Part shown: piece after piece, positions 31,771 to 44,650 of the stretch | How positions within the stretch are numbered: the first letter of the stretch is position 1 | Layout of the letters: each line of letters begins with the position of its first letter | NCBI GenBank assembly: GCA_963556195.1 | Contig: OY744516.1 | Coordinates: 33,735,486 to 33,799,485 of the forward strand | Length of the DNA: 64,000 nucleotides | Source: Sepiola atlantica | Lineage: Eukaryota > Mollusca > Cephalopoda > Sepiida > Sepiolidae | Reading direction: 5' to 3' | The notes under the pieces: generated by a model | Told to the model about the DNA's origin: nothing | Databases searched by the model: none | The model's input: the letters and a program-made list of their open reading frames with translations, nothing else | Program-made: the position numbers and the translations under genes

Positions 31771-32197
31771 GGCCTGAGAGGAGGAGGTAATGCCTGGGAG
31801 TATTATATCAGGATAACAGAACGGCCATAGTGAGGAAGGGAGGGGGGAAGAAATATTAGCGTCTATTAATAATTAAGAAAGAAAGGGTGGGAGTGAGAGG
31901 GAAAGAAGAAAGAAAGGAAAAAAATGGTTGTAGTGTGAGTGAATTTCCTCCCGCCACTCCCTTACTCTGACGTCATATCTAGTTTATCGTGACTTTACAT
32001 TATTTTTCTTCTCAAATTAGTATAAATAACGTTGAAAAATGGAGTTAAAAGCCACCCCCCATTGGAGAAAAGTGCTCAGTCGACCCCGGAAGAGTCAATT
32101 TTTTTTTCCGGTTCCGAGATATTAGACGCGCCTGGGCTGGCCGGTCGGAATGATGTCATCCGTATGACCGTTTGTTGGGTACTTTCGGAGGAGAAGC

Positions 32198-32229
<32 letters not shown>

Positions 32230-32264
32230 CATACATACAGACAGGTGGGATTTATATAATAGAC
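31771..32264 (+). mobile_element. Right end (copy 1) of satellite-bearing repeat unit
   Basis: Begins with one 76-bp-type unit (GGAGGAGGTAATGCCTGGGA). It then carries AATATTAGCGTCTATTAATA, a TGACGTCA-like box, ACGTTGAAAAATGGAG, GGGCTGGCCGGTCGGAATGA and TTGTTGGGTACTTTCGGAGG, a (CATA)n tract (32199-32238), and the terminus GGGATTTATATAATAGA. The next left end follows at once. Shared with 40640-40930, 45090-45380 and 48131-48455. Confidence 0.75.
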
Positions 32265-32560
32265 TAGCGGGGCTACCCGGCGTTGCTCGGGGTAAAAAAA
32301 CACATAATTGTAGAAAAATCGCTTGTGTAAGATCTTTATATTCAAACTTCTATTTCTCTCCCTCTCTCTATAGCCGTCTCTTTATATTTCTATTTTTCTC
32401 TTCCCTGGTCGCCCCATTTCACAGCTTTCTCCCTTTGCCTTTTGCGAAAGCTGTCACTTCCTCACTTCCCCACCATTCCTCCTCCGTAGACCTGGGCAAA
32501 AGTATGACATCTTTCTATAAAAAGTACTGCCTCTATATGCGCCTTCTATATGGGTACATA
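32265..32560 (+). mobile_element. Left end (copy 2)
   Basis: CTAGCGGGGCTACCCGGCGT start, CT tract and the same downstream phrases as copy 1. It is joined head-to-tail to the preceding right end at 32264/32265 with no extra bases. Confidence 0.8.
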
Positions 32561-32740
32561 TTCCGTCCCGGTTCGCATAATATATACGTACCAGTTGCCG
32601 CCCCCGTGTGCATACTATATACGCACCTATTGCCGCCCCGGGTCGTGTGCTATATATGTACCTATCACCGCCCCGGTGCACATACTATATATGTACCTAT
32701 CGCCGCCCCGGTTCGCATACTATATACGTACCTATCGGTG
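32561..32740. repeat. 35-bp tandem repeat, about 5 copies
   Basis: The unit is TATCGCCGCCCCGGTGCACA + TACTATATACGTACC. The same unit follows the left end at 41216-41750 and, reduced to one partial copy, at 22870-22902. Confidence 0.9.
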
Positions 32741-33060
32741 TTGCATGGGGATCACTCTTCTCCAGTCGCCCTCCTTCACCCCATTGGACACTATACCCGT
32801 TGCCCTCAGCCAAAGCTGTCTCGTCTGTGTTGCCCTCGTCAGGTTCACCTCTTCTACATTTGCCAGGGTCAAAAGATGTCACGTACCTGGTTGCCAATTC
32901 ACCCTGGCTACACTACATCCGGCCTCCGCTAAACTCTGCATAACTTCTCCATTCCCTGGAGAAAAAATGTAACATTTCTATTTAAAGTCCCATATTTGTC
33001 TTCATTATTAATGTTAATAAGGGTGTTTATTTACTTCTTCATGTCTGTGTATGTTAGATA
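32741..33060. other. Unique-looking spacer
   Basis: GC-moderate sequence between the 35-bp repeats and the KpnI-type satellite. The 165-codon open frame from 32435 crosses it, but its N-terminal part is made of the 35-bp repeats, so I do not call a gene. Confidence 0.4.
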
Positions 33061-36000
33061 AAATAACCTACACATACTTCGTCAGGTCGAAGGGTACCCA
33101 CACATATTTCGCCAGGTCGAAGGGTACCCACACATACTTTTTCCGGGCGCAGGGTACCCACACATACCTCGTGCGGTCGCAGACTTCCCACACATACTTC
33201 GTCCAGTCGCAGGGTACCCACACATACTTCGTCCGGTCGCAGGGTACCCACACATACTTCGTCCGGTCGCAGGGTACCCACACATACTTCGTCCGGTCGC
33301 AGGGTACCCACACATACTTCGTCCGGTCGCAGGGTACCCACACATACTTCGTCAGGTCGAAGAGTACCCATACATACTTCGTCAGGTCGAAGGGTACCCA
33401 CACATATTTCGTCAGGTCGAAGGGTACCCACACATACTTCGTCAGGTCGAAGGGTACCCACACATACTTCGTCAGATTGACGGGTACTCACACATACTTC
33501 GTCAGGTCGAAGGGTACCCACACATACTTCGTCAGGTCGAAGGGTACCCACACATACTTTTTCCGGGCGAAGGGTACCCACACATACTTTTTCCGGGCGT
33601 AGGGTACCAACACATACTTTTTCCGGGCGTAGGGTACCCACACATACTTTTTCCGGTCGCAGGGTACCCACACATACTTCTTGCGGTCGCAGGGTACACA
33701 CACATACTTCGTCCGGTCACAGAGTACCCACACATACATCGTCATGTTACAGGGTACCAACACATACTTTGTTAGGTCGCAGGGTACCCACACATACTTA
33801 GTCCGGTCGCAGGGTACCCACACATACTTAGTCCGGTCGCAGGGTACCCACACATACTTCGTCAAGTCGCAAGGTACCCACACATACCTTTTCCGGGCGC
33901 AGGGTACCCACACATACCTTTTCCCGGCGACGGGTACCCACACATAACTTTTCCCGGCGCAGGGTACCCACACATTCTTCTTGCGGTCGCAGGGTACCCA
34001 CACATACTTCGTCCGGTTTCAGGGTACCCACACATACTTCGTCCGGTTTCAGGGTACCCACACATAATTCGTCTAGTCGCAGGGTACCCACACATACTTC
34101 GTCAGGTCGAAGGGTACCTACACATACTTTTTCCGGGCGCAGGGTACCCACACATATTTTTTCCAGGCGAAGGGTACCCACACATATTTTTTCCAGGCGA
34201 AGGGTAACCACACATATTTCGTGCGGTCGCAGGGTACCCACACATACTTTGTCCGGTCGCAGGGTACCCACACATACTTTGTTCGGTCGCAGGGTACCCA
34301 CACATACTTTGTCCGGTCGCAGGGTACCCACACATACTTTGTCCGGTCGCAGGGTACCCACACATACTTCGTCCGGTCGCAGGGTACCCACACATATTTC
34401 GTCAGGTCGAAAGGTACCCACACATACTTCGTCCGGTCGTAGGGTACCCACACATACCTTTTCCGGGCGCACGGTACCCACACATACTTCTTGCGGTCGC
34501 AGGGTACCCACACATACTTCGTCCGGTCATAGGGTACCCACACATACTTCGTCCGGTCATAGGGTACCCATACATACTTCGTCCGGTCGAAGGGTACCCA
34601 CACATACTTTTTCCGGGCGCAGGGTACCCACACATACTTTTTCCGGGCGCAGGGTACCCACACATACTTTTTCCAGGCGCAGGGTACCCACACATACTTC
34701 GTCCGGTCGCAGGGTACCCACACATACTTCGCCCGGTCGCAGGGTACCCATACATACATCGTCATGTCGCAGGGTACCTACACATACTTAGTCCGGTTGC
34801 AGGGTACCCACACATACTTAGTCCGGTCGCAGGGTACCCACACATACTTCGTCAAGTCGCAAGGTACCCACACATATTTCGTCAGGTCGCAGGGTACCCA
34901 CACATACTTCGTCCGGTCGACGGGTACCCACACATACTTCGTCCGGTTTCAGGGTACCCAAACACACTTCGTCAGGTCGCAGGGTACAAACACATATTTT
35001 TTCCAGGCGCAGGGTACCCACACATATTTCGTGCGGTCGCAGGGTACCCACACATACTTTTTCCGGGCGCAGGGTATCCACACATAGTTTTTCCGGGCGC
35101 AGGGTACCCACACATACTTTGTCCGGTCATAGGATACCCACACGTACATCGTCATGTTACAGGGTACCAACACATACTTTGTTAGGTCGCAGGGTACCCA
35201 CACATACTTTGTCCGGTCGCAGGGTACCCACACATACTTCGTCCGGTCGCAGGGTACCCACACATACTTCGTCCGGTCGCAGGGTACCCACACATATTTC
35301 GTCAGGTCGAAGGGTACCCACACATACTTCGTCCGGTCGTAGGGTACCCACACATACCTTTTCCGGGCGCAGGGTACCCACACATACTTCGTGCGGTCGC
35401 AGGGTACCCACACATACTTCGTCCGGTCGCAGGGTACCCACACATACTTCGTCCGGTCATAGGGTACCCACACATACTTCGTCCGGTCATAGGGTACCCA
35501 TACATACTTCGTCCGGTCGAAGGGTACCCACACATACTTTTTCCGGGCGCAGGGTACCCACACATACTTCGTCCGGTCGCAGGGTACCCACACATACTTC
35601 GTCCGGTCGCAGGGTACCCACACATATTTCGTCAGGTCGAAAGGTACCCACACATACTTCGTCCGGTCGTAGGGTACCCACACATACCTTTTCCGGGCGC
35701 ACGGTACCCACACATACTTCTTGCGGTCGCAGGGTACCCACACATACTTCGTCCGGTCGCAGGGTACCCACACATACTTCGTCCAGTCATAGGGTACCCA
35801 CACATACTTCGTCCGGTCATAGGGTACCCACACATACTTTGTCCGGTCGTAGGATACCCACCCGTACATCGTCATGTTACAGGGTACCAACACATACTTT
35901 GTTAGGTCGCAGGGTACCCACACATACTTTGTCCGGTCGCACGGTACCCACACATACTTCGTCCGGTCGCAGGGTACCCACACATACTTCGTCCGGTCGC

Positions 36001-38063
36001 AGGGTACCCACACATACTTCGTCCGGTCGCAGGGTACCCACACATACTTCGTCCGGTCGTAGGGTACCCACACATACCTTTTCCGGGCGCAGGGTACCCA
36101 CACATACTTCGTCCGGTCATAGGGTACCCACACATACTTCGTCCGGTCATAGGGTACCCATACATACTTCGTCCGGTCGAAGGGTACCCACACATACTTT
36201 TTCCGGGCGCAGGGTACCCACACATACTTCGTCCGGTCGCAGGGTACCCACACATACTTCGTCCGGTCGCAGGGTACCCACACATATTTCGTCAGGTCGA
36301 AAGGTACCCACACATACTTCGTCCAGTCGTAGGGTACCCACACATACCTTTTCCGGGCGCACGGTACCCACACATACTTCTTGCGGTCGCAGGGTACCCA
36401 CACATACTTCGTCCGGTCGCAGGGTACCCACACATACTTCGTCCGGTCATAGGGTACCCACACATACTTCGTCCGGTCATAGGGTACCCATACATACTTC
36501 GTCCGGTCGAAGGGTACCCACACATACTTTTTCCGGGCGCAGGGTACCCACACATATTTTTTCCGTGCGCAGGGTACCTACACATACTTTTTCCGGGCGC
36601 AGGGTACCCACACATACTTTTTCCAGGCGCAGGGTACCCACACATACTTCGTCCGGTCGCAGGGTACCCACACATACTTCGCCCGGTCGCAGGGTACCCA
36701 TACATACATCGTCATGTCGCAGGGTACCTACACATACTTTGTCCGGTCGCAGGGTACTCACACATGCTTCGTTCGGTCGCAGGGTACCCACACATACTTT
36801 GTCCGGTCGCAGGGTACCCACACATACTTCGTCAGGTCGCAGGGTACCCACACATACTTTGTCCGGTCATAGGGTACCCACACATACTTTGTCCGGTCAT
36901 AGGGTACCCACACATACTTTGTCCGGTCATAGGGTACCCACACATACTTTGTCCGGTCATAGGGTACCCACACATACTTCGTCAGGTCGTAGGGTACCCA
37001 CACATACTTCGTCAGGTCGTAGGGTACCCACACATACTATTTCCGGGCGTAGGGTACCCACACATACTATTTCCGGGCGTAGGGTACCCGCACATACTTT
37101 TTTCAGGGCGCAGGGTACCCACACATACTTCGCCCGGTCGCAGGGTACCCATACATACATCGTCATGTCGCAGGGTACCTACACATACTTAGTCCGGTCG
37201 CAGGGTACCCATACATACATCGTCATGTCGCAGGGTACCTACACATACTTAGTCCGGTCGCAGGGTACCCACACATACTTCGTCAAGTCGCAAGGTACCC
37301 ACACATATTTCGTCAGGTCGCAGGGTACCCACACATACTTTGTTCGGTCGCAGGGTACCCACACATACTTCGTCAGGTCGCAGGGTACCCACACATACTT
37401 TGTCCGGTCATAGGGTACCCACACATACTTTGTCCGGTCATAGGGTACCCACACATACTTTGTCCGGTCATAGGGTACCCACACATACTTTGTCCGGTCA
37501 TAGGGTACCCACACATACTTCGTCAGGTCGTAGGGTACCCACACATACTTCGTCAGGTCGTAGGGTACCCACACATACTATTTCCGGGCGTAGGGTACCC
37601 ACACATACTATTTCCGGGCGTAGGGTACCCGCACATACTTTTTTCAGGGCGCAGGGTACCCACACATACATCTTGCGGTCGCAGGGTACACACACATACT
37701 TTGTCCGGTCGCAGCGTAACCACACATACTTCGTCCGGTCGCAGGGTACCCACACATAATTCGTCCGGTCGCAGGGTACCCACACATACTTCGTCCGCTC
37801 GCAGGGTACCCACACATACTTCGTCCGGTTGCAGGGTACCCACACATACTTCGTCCGGTCGCAGGGTACCCACACATACTTCGTCCGGTCGCAGGGTACC
37901 CACACATTCCTTGGCTGGTTGCAGGGTACCCACACATACTTCGTCAGGTCGACGGGTACCCACACATACTTTTTCCGGGCGCAGGGTACCCACACATACT
38001 TTTTCCGGGCGCAGGGCACCCACACATACTTCGTCAGGTCGAAGGGTACCCACACATACTTCT
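33061..38063. repeat. 30-bp KpnI-type satellite, about 166 copies
   Basis: The unit is GGGTACCCACACATACTTCG + TCCGGTCGCA. Most units contain GGTACC, a KpnI site. Three main unit versions exist: TCGTCCGGTCGCA, TCGTCAGGTCGAA and TTTTCCGGGCGCA. They recur in fixed orders as higher-order blocks; for example the CATGTTACAGGGTACCAACA unit is at 33743, 35153 and 35873 (1410 and 720 bp apart), and a 540-bp block from 36781 is repeated at 37321. The open frames of up to 764 codons here are artefacts of the 30-bp period. Confidence 0.97.
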
Positions 38064-40205
38064 CAAAAAAGGAGGAGGTAATGCATGGAATGAGTGCATC
38101 ATGACAACGGAACCGATACTACCCTACCTCAACACTTCTCAAAAAAGGAGGAGGTAATGCATGGGATGAGGGCATCATGACAACGGAACCGATACGACCC
38201 TACCTCAACACTTCTCAAAAAAGGAGGAGGTAATGTATGGGATGAGGGCATCATGACAACGGAACCGATACGACCCTACCTCAACACTTCTCAAAAAAGG
38301 AGGAGGTAATGTATGGGATGAGGGCATAATAACAACAGAACCGATACGACCCTACCTCAACACTTCTCAAAAAAGGAGGAGGTAATGCATGGGATGGGGG
38401 CATCATGACAACGGAACCGATACGACCCTACCTCAACACTTCTCAAAAAAGGAGGAGGTAATTCATGGGAATAGTGCATCATGATAACGGAACCGATACG
38501 ACCCTACCTCAACGCTTCTCAAAAAAGGAGGAGATAATGCATGGGATGAGTGCATCATGACAACGGAACCGATACTACCCTACCTCAACACTTCTCAAAA
38601 AAGGAGGAGGTAATTCATGGGATGAGGGCATCATGACAACGGAACCGATACGACCCTACCTAAACACTTCTCAAAAAAAGAGGAGATAATGCATGGGATG
38701 AGGGCATCATGACAACGGAACCGATACTACCCTACCTCAACACTTCTCAAAAAAGGAGGAGGTAATTCATGGGATGAGGGCATCATGACAACGAAACCGA
38801 TACTACCCTACCTCAACACTTCTAAAAAAAGGAGGAGATAATGCATGGGAATAGTGCATCATGACAACGGAACCGATACTACCCTACCTCAACACTTCTA
38901 AAAAAAGGAGGAGGTAATGCATGGGATGAGGGCATCATGACAACGGAACCGATACTACCCTACCTCAACACTTCTCAAAAAAGGAGGAGGTAATGCATGG
39001 GATGAGGGCATCATGACAACGGAACCGATACGACCCTACCTAAACACTTCTCAAAAAAAGAGGAGATAATGCATGGGATGAGGGCATCATGACAACGGAA
39101 CCGATACTACCCTACCTCAACACTTCTCAAAAAAGGAGGAGGTAATTCATGGGATGAGGGCATCATGACAACGAAACCGATACTACCCTACCTCAACACT
39201 TCTAAAAAAAGGAGGAGATAATGCATGGGAATAGTGCATCATGACAACGGAACCGATACTACCCTACCTCAACACTTCTAAAAAAAGGAGGAGGTAATGC
39301 ATGGGATGAGGGCATCATGACAACGGAACCGATACTACCCTACCTCAACACTTCTCAAAAAAGGAGGAGGTAATGCATGGGATGAGGGCATCATGACAAC
39401 GGAACCGATACGACCCTACCTCAACACTTCTCAAAAAAAGAGGGGATAATGCATGGGATGAGTGCATCATGACAACGGAACCGATACTACCCTACCTCAA
39501 CACTTCTCAAAAAAGGAGGAGGTAATGCATGGGAATAGTGCATCATGACAACGGAACCGATACGACCCTACCTCAACACTTCTCAAAAAAGGAGGAGATA
39601 ATGCATGGGATGAGGGCATCATGACAACGGAACCGATACGACCCTACCTCAACACTTCTCAAAAAAGGAGGAGGTAATGCATGGGAATAGTGCATCATGA
39701 CAACGGAACCGATACTACCCTACCTCAACACTTCTCAAAAAAGGAGGAGGTAATGCATGGGATGAGGGCATCATGACAACGGAACCGATACTACCCTACC
39801 TCAACACTTCTCAAAAAAGGAGGAGGTAATGCATGGGATGAGGGCATCATGACAACGGAACCGATACGACCCTACCTCAACACTTCTCAAAAAAAGAGGG
39901 GATAATGCATGGGATGAGTGCATCATGACAACGGAACCGATACTACCCTACCTCAACACTTCTCAAAAAAGGAGGAGGTAATGCATGGGAATAGTGCATC
40001 ATGACAACGGAACCGATACTACCCTACCTCAACACTTCTCAAAAAAGGAGGAGGTAATGCATGGGATGGGGGCATCATGACAACGGAACCGATACGACCC
40101 TACCTCAACACTTCTCAAAAAAGGAGGAGGTAATGCATGGGGTGATGGCATCATGACAACGGAACAGATACGACCCTACCTCTACATTTCTCAAAAAAGG
40201 AGGAG
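38060..40205 (-). repeat. 76-bp satellite with U2-like motif, about 28 copies
   Basis: Spacing between CTTCTCAAAAAAGGAGGAGG boxes is 76 bp. The reverse complement reads GTAGTATCGGTTCCGTTGTC then ATGATGCCCTCATCCCATGC and ATTACCTCCTCC, matching the unit at 2222-2866. Its GTAGTATC(T/G)GTT(C) core matches the U2 branch-point-recognition strand. Longer-range copies: a marked block at 38761 recurs at 39141 (380 bp, five units), and one at 39425 recurs at 39881 (456 bp, six units). Confidence 0.95.
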
Positions 40206-40930
40206 GTAATGCTCACACCGGCGAATACCGTAACCCCCCCCCCCCCAATTTGGCCTGAAAGGTGGAGGTAATTCCTATCATGATAACAGAACGGCCACAG
40301 GTAGAGAGGGGGGGGGGAATATTAGCGTCTATTAATAATTAAGAAAGAAAGTGTGAGAGGGAAAAATGACAGACAGGAAAACTGCCACTCTCTGACGTCA
40401 TGATGACCTGATATAACCGGACACAATTTAGGTCAAGACCGGGTACATCCGGCAAGGGATTATGGGACAGGTGCGGATGTGATTGAGCAACCCTTGTTTC
40501 ACTACACACTCTTAACGTAGGATTCCTATGTTGTTATTGATGCATCCGGACAGAAGTTATGTGATGATCTGATAGAACCGGACACAATTTAGGGCAAGAC
40601 CGGGTACATCCGGCAAGGGATTATGGGATGTTTACAGTGACTCTGTATTTTTATCGGATTAGTACATAAATACATTAGATTATTTCGAATTTAGTACATA
40701 ATAACGTTGAAAAAGTCGAATAAAATACGAAAAAACTGCTACCTTTTGTCGGAAAGTGGTCCGGTTGACTGTCAGCGAGTGAATCGTTATTTGCGATTTT
40801 GAGATATTATGATCCCAGGATATGTACGGTGCTGAAGATATACACTTTTTGACATGTCGCCGCTTAGTTTTTGAGGAGAAGCTTCACATACAGACATACA
40901 TACATACAGACAACTGCCCTTTATATAAGA
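40206..40930 (+). mobile_element. Right end (copy 2) with variant interior
   Basis: Starts with a 51-bp-satellite fragment fused to a 76-bp unit (AATTTGGCCTGAAAGGTGGA). Then comes AATATTAGCGTCTATTAATA and a block of about 270 bp (40427-40700, with CCGGACACAATTTAGG twice and GACCGGGTACATCCGGCAAG twice) that is repeated at 45797-46086. The terminus is GAGGAGAAGCTTCACATACA and CCCTTTATATAAGAGA, followed directly by the third left end. Confidence 0.7.
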
Positions 40931-41215
40931 GACTAGCGGGGCTACCCGGCGTTGCTCGGGGTCATAAAAACATATATTTGAAGAAAGATCGTGTGTGTAA
41001 CATCTTTATATTCAAACTTCTATGTCCGCCCCCTCTCTCTATAGCCGTCTCTTTATCTGCTACCTTTCTCTTCCCTGGTCGCCCCATTTCGCCGCTACTT
41101 TCTAATTTTGCCTTTTGCAAAAGCTGTTTCTTCCCCACCATTTCTCCTATTGCCCAGGGTAATAGTATGACATATTTCTATAAAAAGTAACACCTCTATC
41201 TGCGCCTTCTATATA
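40931..41215 (+). mobile_element. Left end (copy 3)
   Basis: CTAGCGGGGCTACCCGGCGT start and the same series of phrases as copies 1 and 2, joined head-to-tail to the right end before it. Confidence 0.8.
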
Positions 41216-41750
41216 GGTACTTATCTCCACCCCGGTGTTCATACTATATACGTATCTATCATCACCCCGGAACGCATACTATATACGTACCTATCGCCGC
41301 CCCAGTGCACATACTATATACGTACCTATCGCCGCCCCGGTGCAGATACTATTTAAGTACCTATCGCTGCCCCGTTGCGAATGCTAAATAGTACCTATAG
41401 TTGCCCCGGTGTGAATGCTAAATACATACCTATTGCGCCCTGGTGTGCATGCTACATAAGTACCTATCGCTGCCCTAGTGCGTATACTATAGACATACCA
41501 ATTGCGTCCCGGTGTGCATGCTACATAAGTACCTATCGCTGCCCTAGTGCGAATAATTAATATGTACATATTGCCGCTTTGGTGTGAATGCTAAATACGT
41601 ACCTATCGCCGGCCCAGTGCGAATGCTAAATACGTACCTATAGCCGCCCTTGTGCGAATGCTAAATACGTACCTATAGCGGCCCCGGTGCTCATGCTAAA
41701 TACGTACCTATCACCACCACGGTGCGATTGCAAAATACATACCTTTCGCC
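41216..41750. repeat. 35-bp tandem repeat, about 15 copies
   Basis: Units of GTACCTATCGCCGCCCCGGT + GCGAATGCTAAATAC with gradual change from ATACTATATAC to ATGCTAAATAC. It follows the left end exactly as at 32561-32740, but is three times as long. Confidence 0.9.
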
Positions 41751-43940
41751 GCCCCCTCAAAAGTTCGTCCTAAATCTCTCCAGCCCCCTAATTTTTCACT
41801 CTCCCCCAACCATGAGATATATTTTGAGTTCAAAACAAAAAAAAACAAAAAAATTTGGCCTGACCCTTAAAATGTTCGACCTGACCCCTAAAATTTTCCC
41901 CGACCCCTAAATCTCTCCAGCCCCCTAATTTTTCACTCTCCCCCAACCCTGAGAAATATTTTCAGTTCAAAACAAAAAAAAACAAAAAAATTTGGCCTGA
42001 CCCCTAAAAAGTTCGTCATGACCCCTAAAATTTTCCCCGACCCCTAAATCTCTCCAGATCCCCTAATTTTTCACTCTCCCCCAACCATGAGAAATATTTT
42101 TAGTTCAAAACAAAAAAAAACAAAAAAATTTGGCCTGACCCCTAAAAAGTTCGTCCTGACCCCTAAAATTTTCCCCGACCCCTAAATCTCTCCAGCCCCC
42201 TAATTTTTCACTCTCCCCCAACCCTGAGAAATATTTTGAGTTCAAAACCAAAAAAAAAGAAAAAAATTTGGCCTGACCCCTAAAAAGTTCGTCCTGACCC
42301 CTAAAATTTTCCCCGACCCCTAAATCTCTCCAGCCCCCTAATTTTTCACTCTCCCCCAACCCTGAGAAATATTTTCAGTTCAAAACAAAAAAAAACAAAA
42401 AAATTTGGCCTGACCCCTAAAAAGTTCGTCCTGACCCCTAAAATTTTCCCCGACCCCTAAATCTCTCCAGATCTTCTAATTTTTCACTCTCCCCAAACCA
42501 TGAGAAATATTTTGAGTTCAAAACAAAAAAAAAGAAAAAAATTTGGCCTGACCCCTAAAAAGTTCGTCCTGACCCCTAAAATTTTCCCCGACCCCTAAAT
42601 CTCTCCAGATCTCCTAATTTTTCACTCTCCCCCAACCATGAGAAATATTTTGAGTTCAAAACAAAAAAAAACAAAAAAATTTGGCCTGACCCCTAAAAAG
42701 TTCGTCCTGACCCCTAAAATTTTCCCCGACCCCTAAATCTCTCCAGATCTCCTAATTTTTCACTCTCCCTCAACCATGAGAAATATTTTGAGTTCAAAAC
42801 AAAAAAAACAAAAAAATTTGGCCTGACCCCTAAAATTTTCCCCGACCCCTAAATCTCTCCAGCCCCCTAATTTTTCACTCTCCCCCAACCCTGAGAAATA
42901 TTTTGAGTTCAAAACCAAAAAAAACAAAAAAATTTGGCCTGCCCCCTAAAAAGTTCCGCCTGACCCCTAAAATTTTCCCCGACCCCTAAATCTCTCCAGC
43001 CCCCTAATTTTTCACTCTCCCCCAACCATGAGAAATATTTTGACTTCAAAAATAAAAAAAAAACAAAAAAATTTGGCCTGACCCTTAAAATGTTCGACCT
43101 GACCCCTAAAATTTTCCCCTACCCCTAAATCTCTCCAGCCCCCTAATTTTTCACTCTCCCCCAACCCTGAGAAATATTTTCAGTTCAAAACAAAAAAAAA
43201 CAAAAAAATTTGGCCTGACCCCTAAAAAGTTCGTCATGACCCCTAAAATTTTCCCCGACCCCTAAATCTCTCCAGATCCCCTAATTTTTCACTCTCCCCC
43301 AACCATGAGAAATATTTTGAGTTCAAAACAAAAAAAAACAAAAAAATTTGTCCTGACCCCTAAAATTTTCCCCGACCCCTAAATCTCTCCATCCCCCTAA
43401 TTTTTCACTCTCCCCCAACCCTGAGAAATATTTTCAGTTCAAAACAACAAAAAAAAAAAAAAATTTAGCCTGACCCCTAAAAAGTTCGTCCTGACCCCTA
43501 AAATTTTCCCCGACTCCTAAATCTCTCCAGCCCCCTAATTTTTCACTTTCCCCCAACCATGAAAAATATTTTGACTTCAAAACAAAAAAAAAACAAAAAA
43601 ATTTGGCCTGACTCCTAAAAAGTTCGGCCTGACCCCTAAAATTTTTCGCCGACCCCTCAATCTCTCCAGCCCCCTAATTTTTCACTCTCCTCCAACTCTG
43701 AGAAATATTTTGACTTCAAAACAAAAAATTGGCGTGACCACTAAAAAGTGCGGCCTGACCCCTAAATCTCTCCAGCCCCTCATCCCAACTAATTTTTCAC
43801 TCTCACATAACCCTGAGAAATATTTTGAGTTAAAAACAAAATAAAAAAGAACAAATTTTGCCTGACCCCTAAAAAGTTCGGATTGACCCCTAAAATTTTC
43901 TCCGACCCCTCAATGTCTCCAGCGAAATATTTTGAGTTCA
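41751..43940. repeat. 138-bp satellite, about 15 copies
   Basis: The unit contains AAATCTCTCCAGCCCCCTAA, TTTTTCACTCTCCCCCAACC, GAGAAATATTTT, an A-rich tract and a double CTGACCCCTAAAA phrase. Successive AAATCTCTCCAG boxes are about 138 bp apart. The last units (from about 43600) are degenerate, and some units are shortened. Confidence 0.95.
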
Positions 43941-44650
43941 AAAAAAAATGTTATTTAACATGTATACAAATATTAGTGAAAACAGTGGCGGAGCATAATT
44001 ATTTCTATTCTTACTTTATTTATTGAGATGTTTTTTAATATGTATACAAATATTAGTGAAAACAATGGCGGAGCATAATTATTTCTCTTCTTACTGTACT
44101 TATTGAGACGTTATTTAATATGTATACAAATATTAGTGAAAACAATGGTGGAGCATAATTATTTCTCTTCTTACTTTACTTATTGAGACGTTATTTAATA
44201 TGTATACAAATATTAGTGAAAACAGTGGCGGAGCATAATTATTTCTATTTTTAGTTTATTTATTGAGACGTTTTTTTATATGTATACAAATATTCGTGAA
44301 AACAATGGCGGAGCATAATTTTTTCTTCCTTTAAATTTACTGATTGAGACGTTATTTAATATGTATACAAATATTTGTGAAAACAATGGTGGAGCATAGT
44401 TATATCTCTTCTTACTTTACTTATTGAGACGTTATTTAATATGTATACAAATATAAGTGAAAACAATGGAGGAGCATAATAATTTCTCTTCTTACCTTAC
44501 TTCTTGAGACGTTATTTAATATGTATACAAATATTAGTGAAAACAATGGTGGAGCATAATTATTTCTCTTTTTACTTTACTTCTTGAAACGTTATTTAAT
44601 ATGTATACAAATATTAGTGAAAACAATGGTGGAGCATAATTATTTATTAC
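43941..44650. repeat. 80-bp satellite, 9 copies
   Basis: The unit contains TATGTATACAAATATTAGTG, AAAACAATGGCGGAGCATAA and TTATTTCTCTTCTTACTTTA. Spacing is 80-81 bp. Partial units recur at 47668-47770. Confidence 0.95.

Noticed and set aside
31418..31790. Open frames with NADIPPPQIWPEALIPA repeats
   Set aside because: Product of the 51-bp satellite, whose period is divisible by 3.
33051..38104. Many long open frames on both strands (up to 764 and 534 codons) with repeats like PTHTSSGRRV and CVGTLRPDEV
   Set aside because: They exist because the satellite unit is 30 bp, a multiple of 3, and lacks stops in several frames. Several frames are open over the same DNA on both strands, which real genes do not show.
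22903..40205. CRISPR array
   Set aside because: Repeats of 30 or 76 bp are contiguous with no unique spacers, and the genome is eukaryotic.
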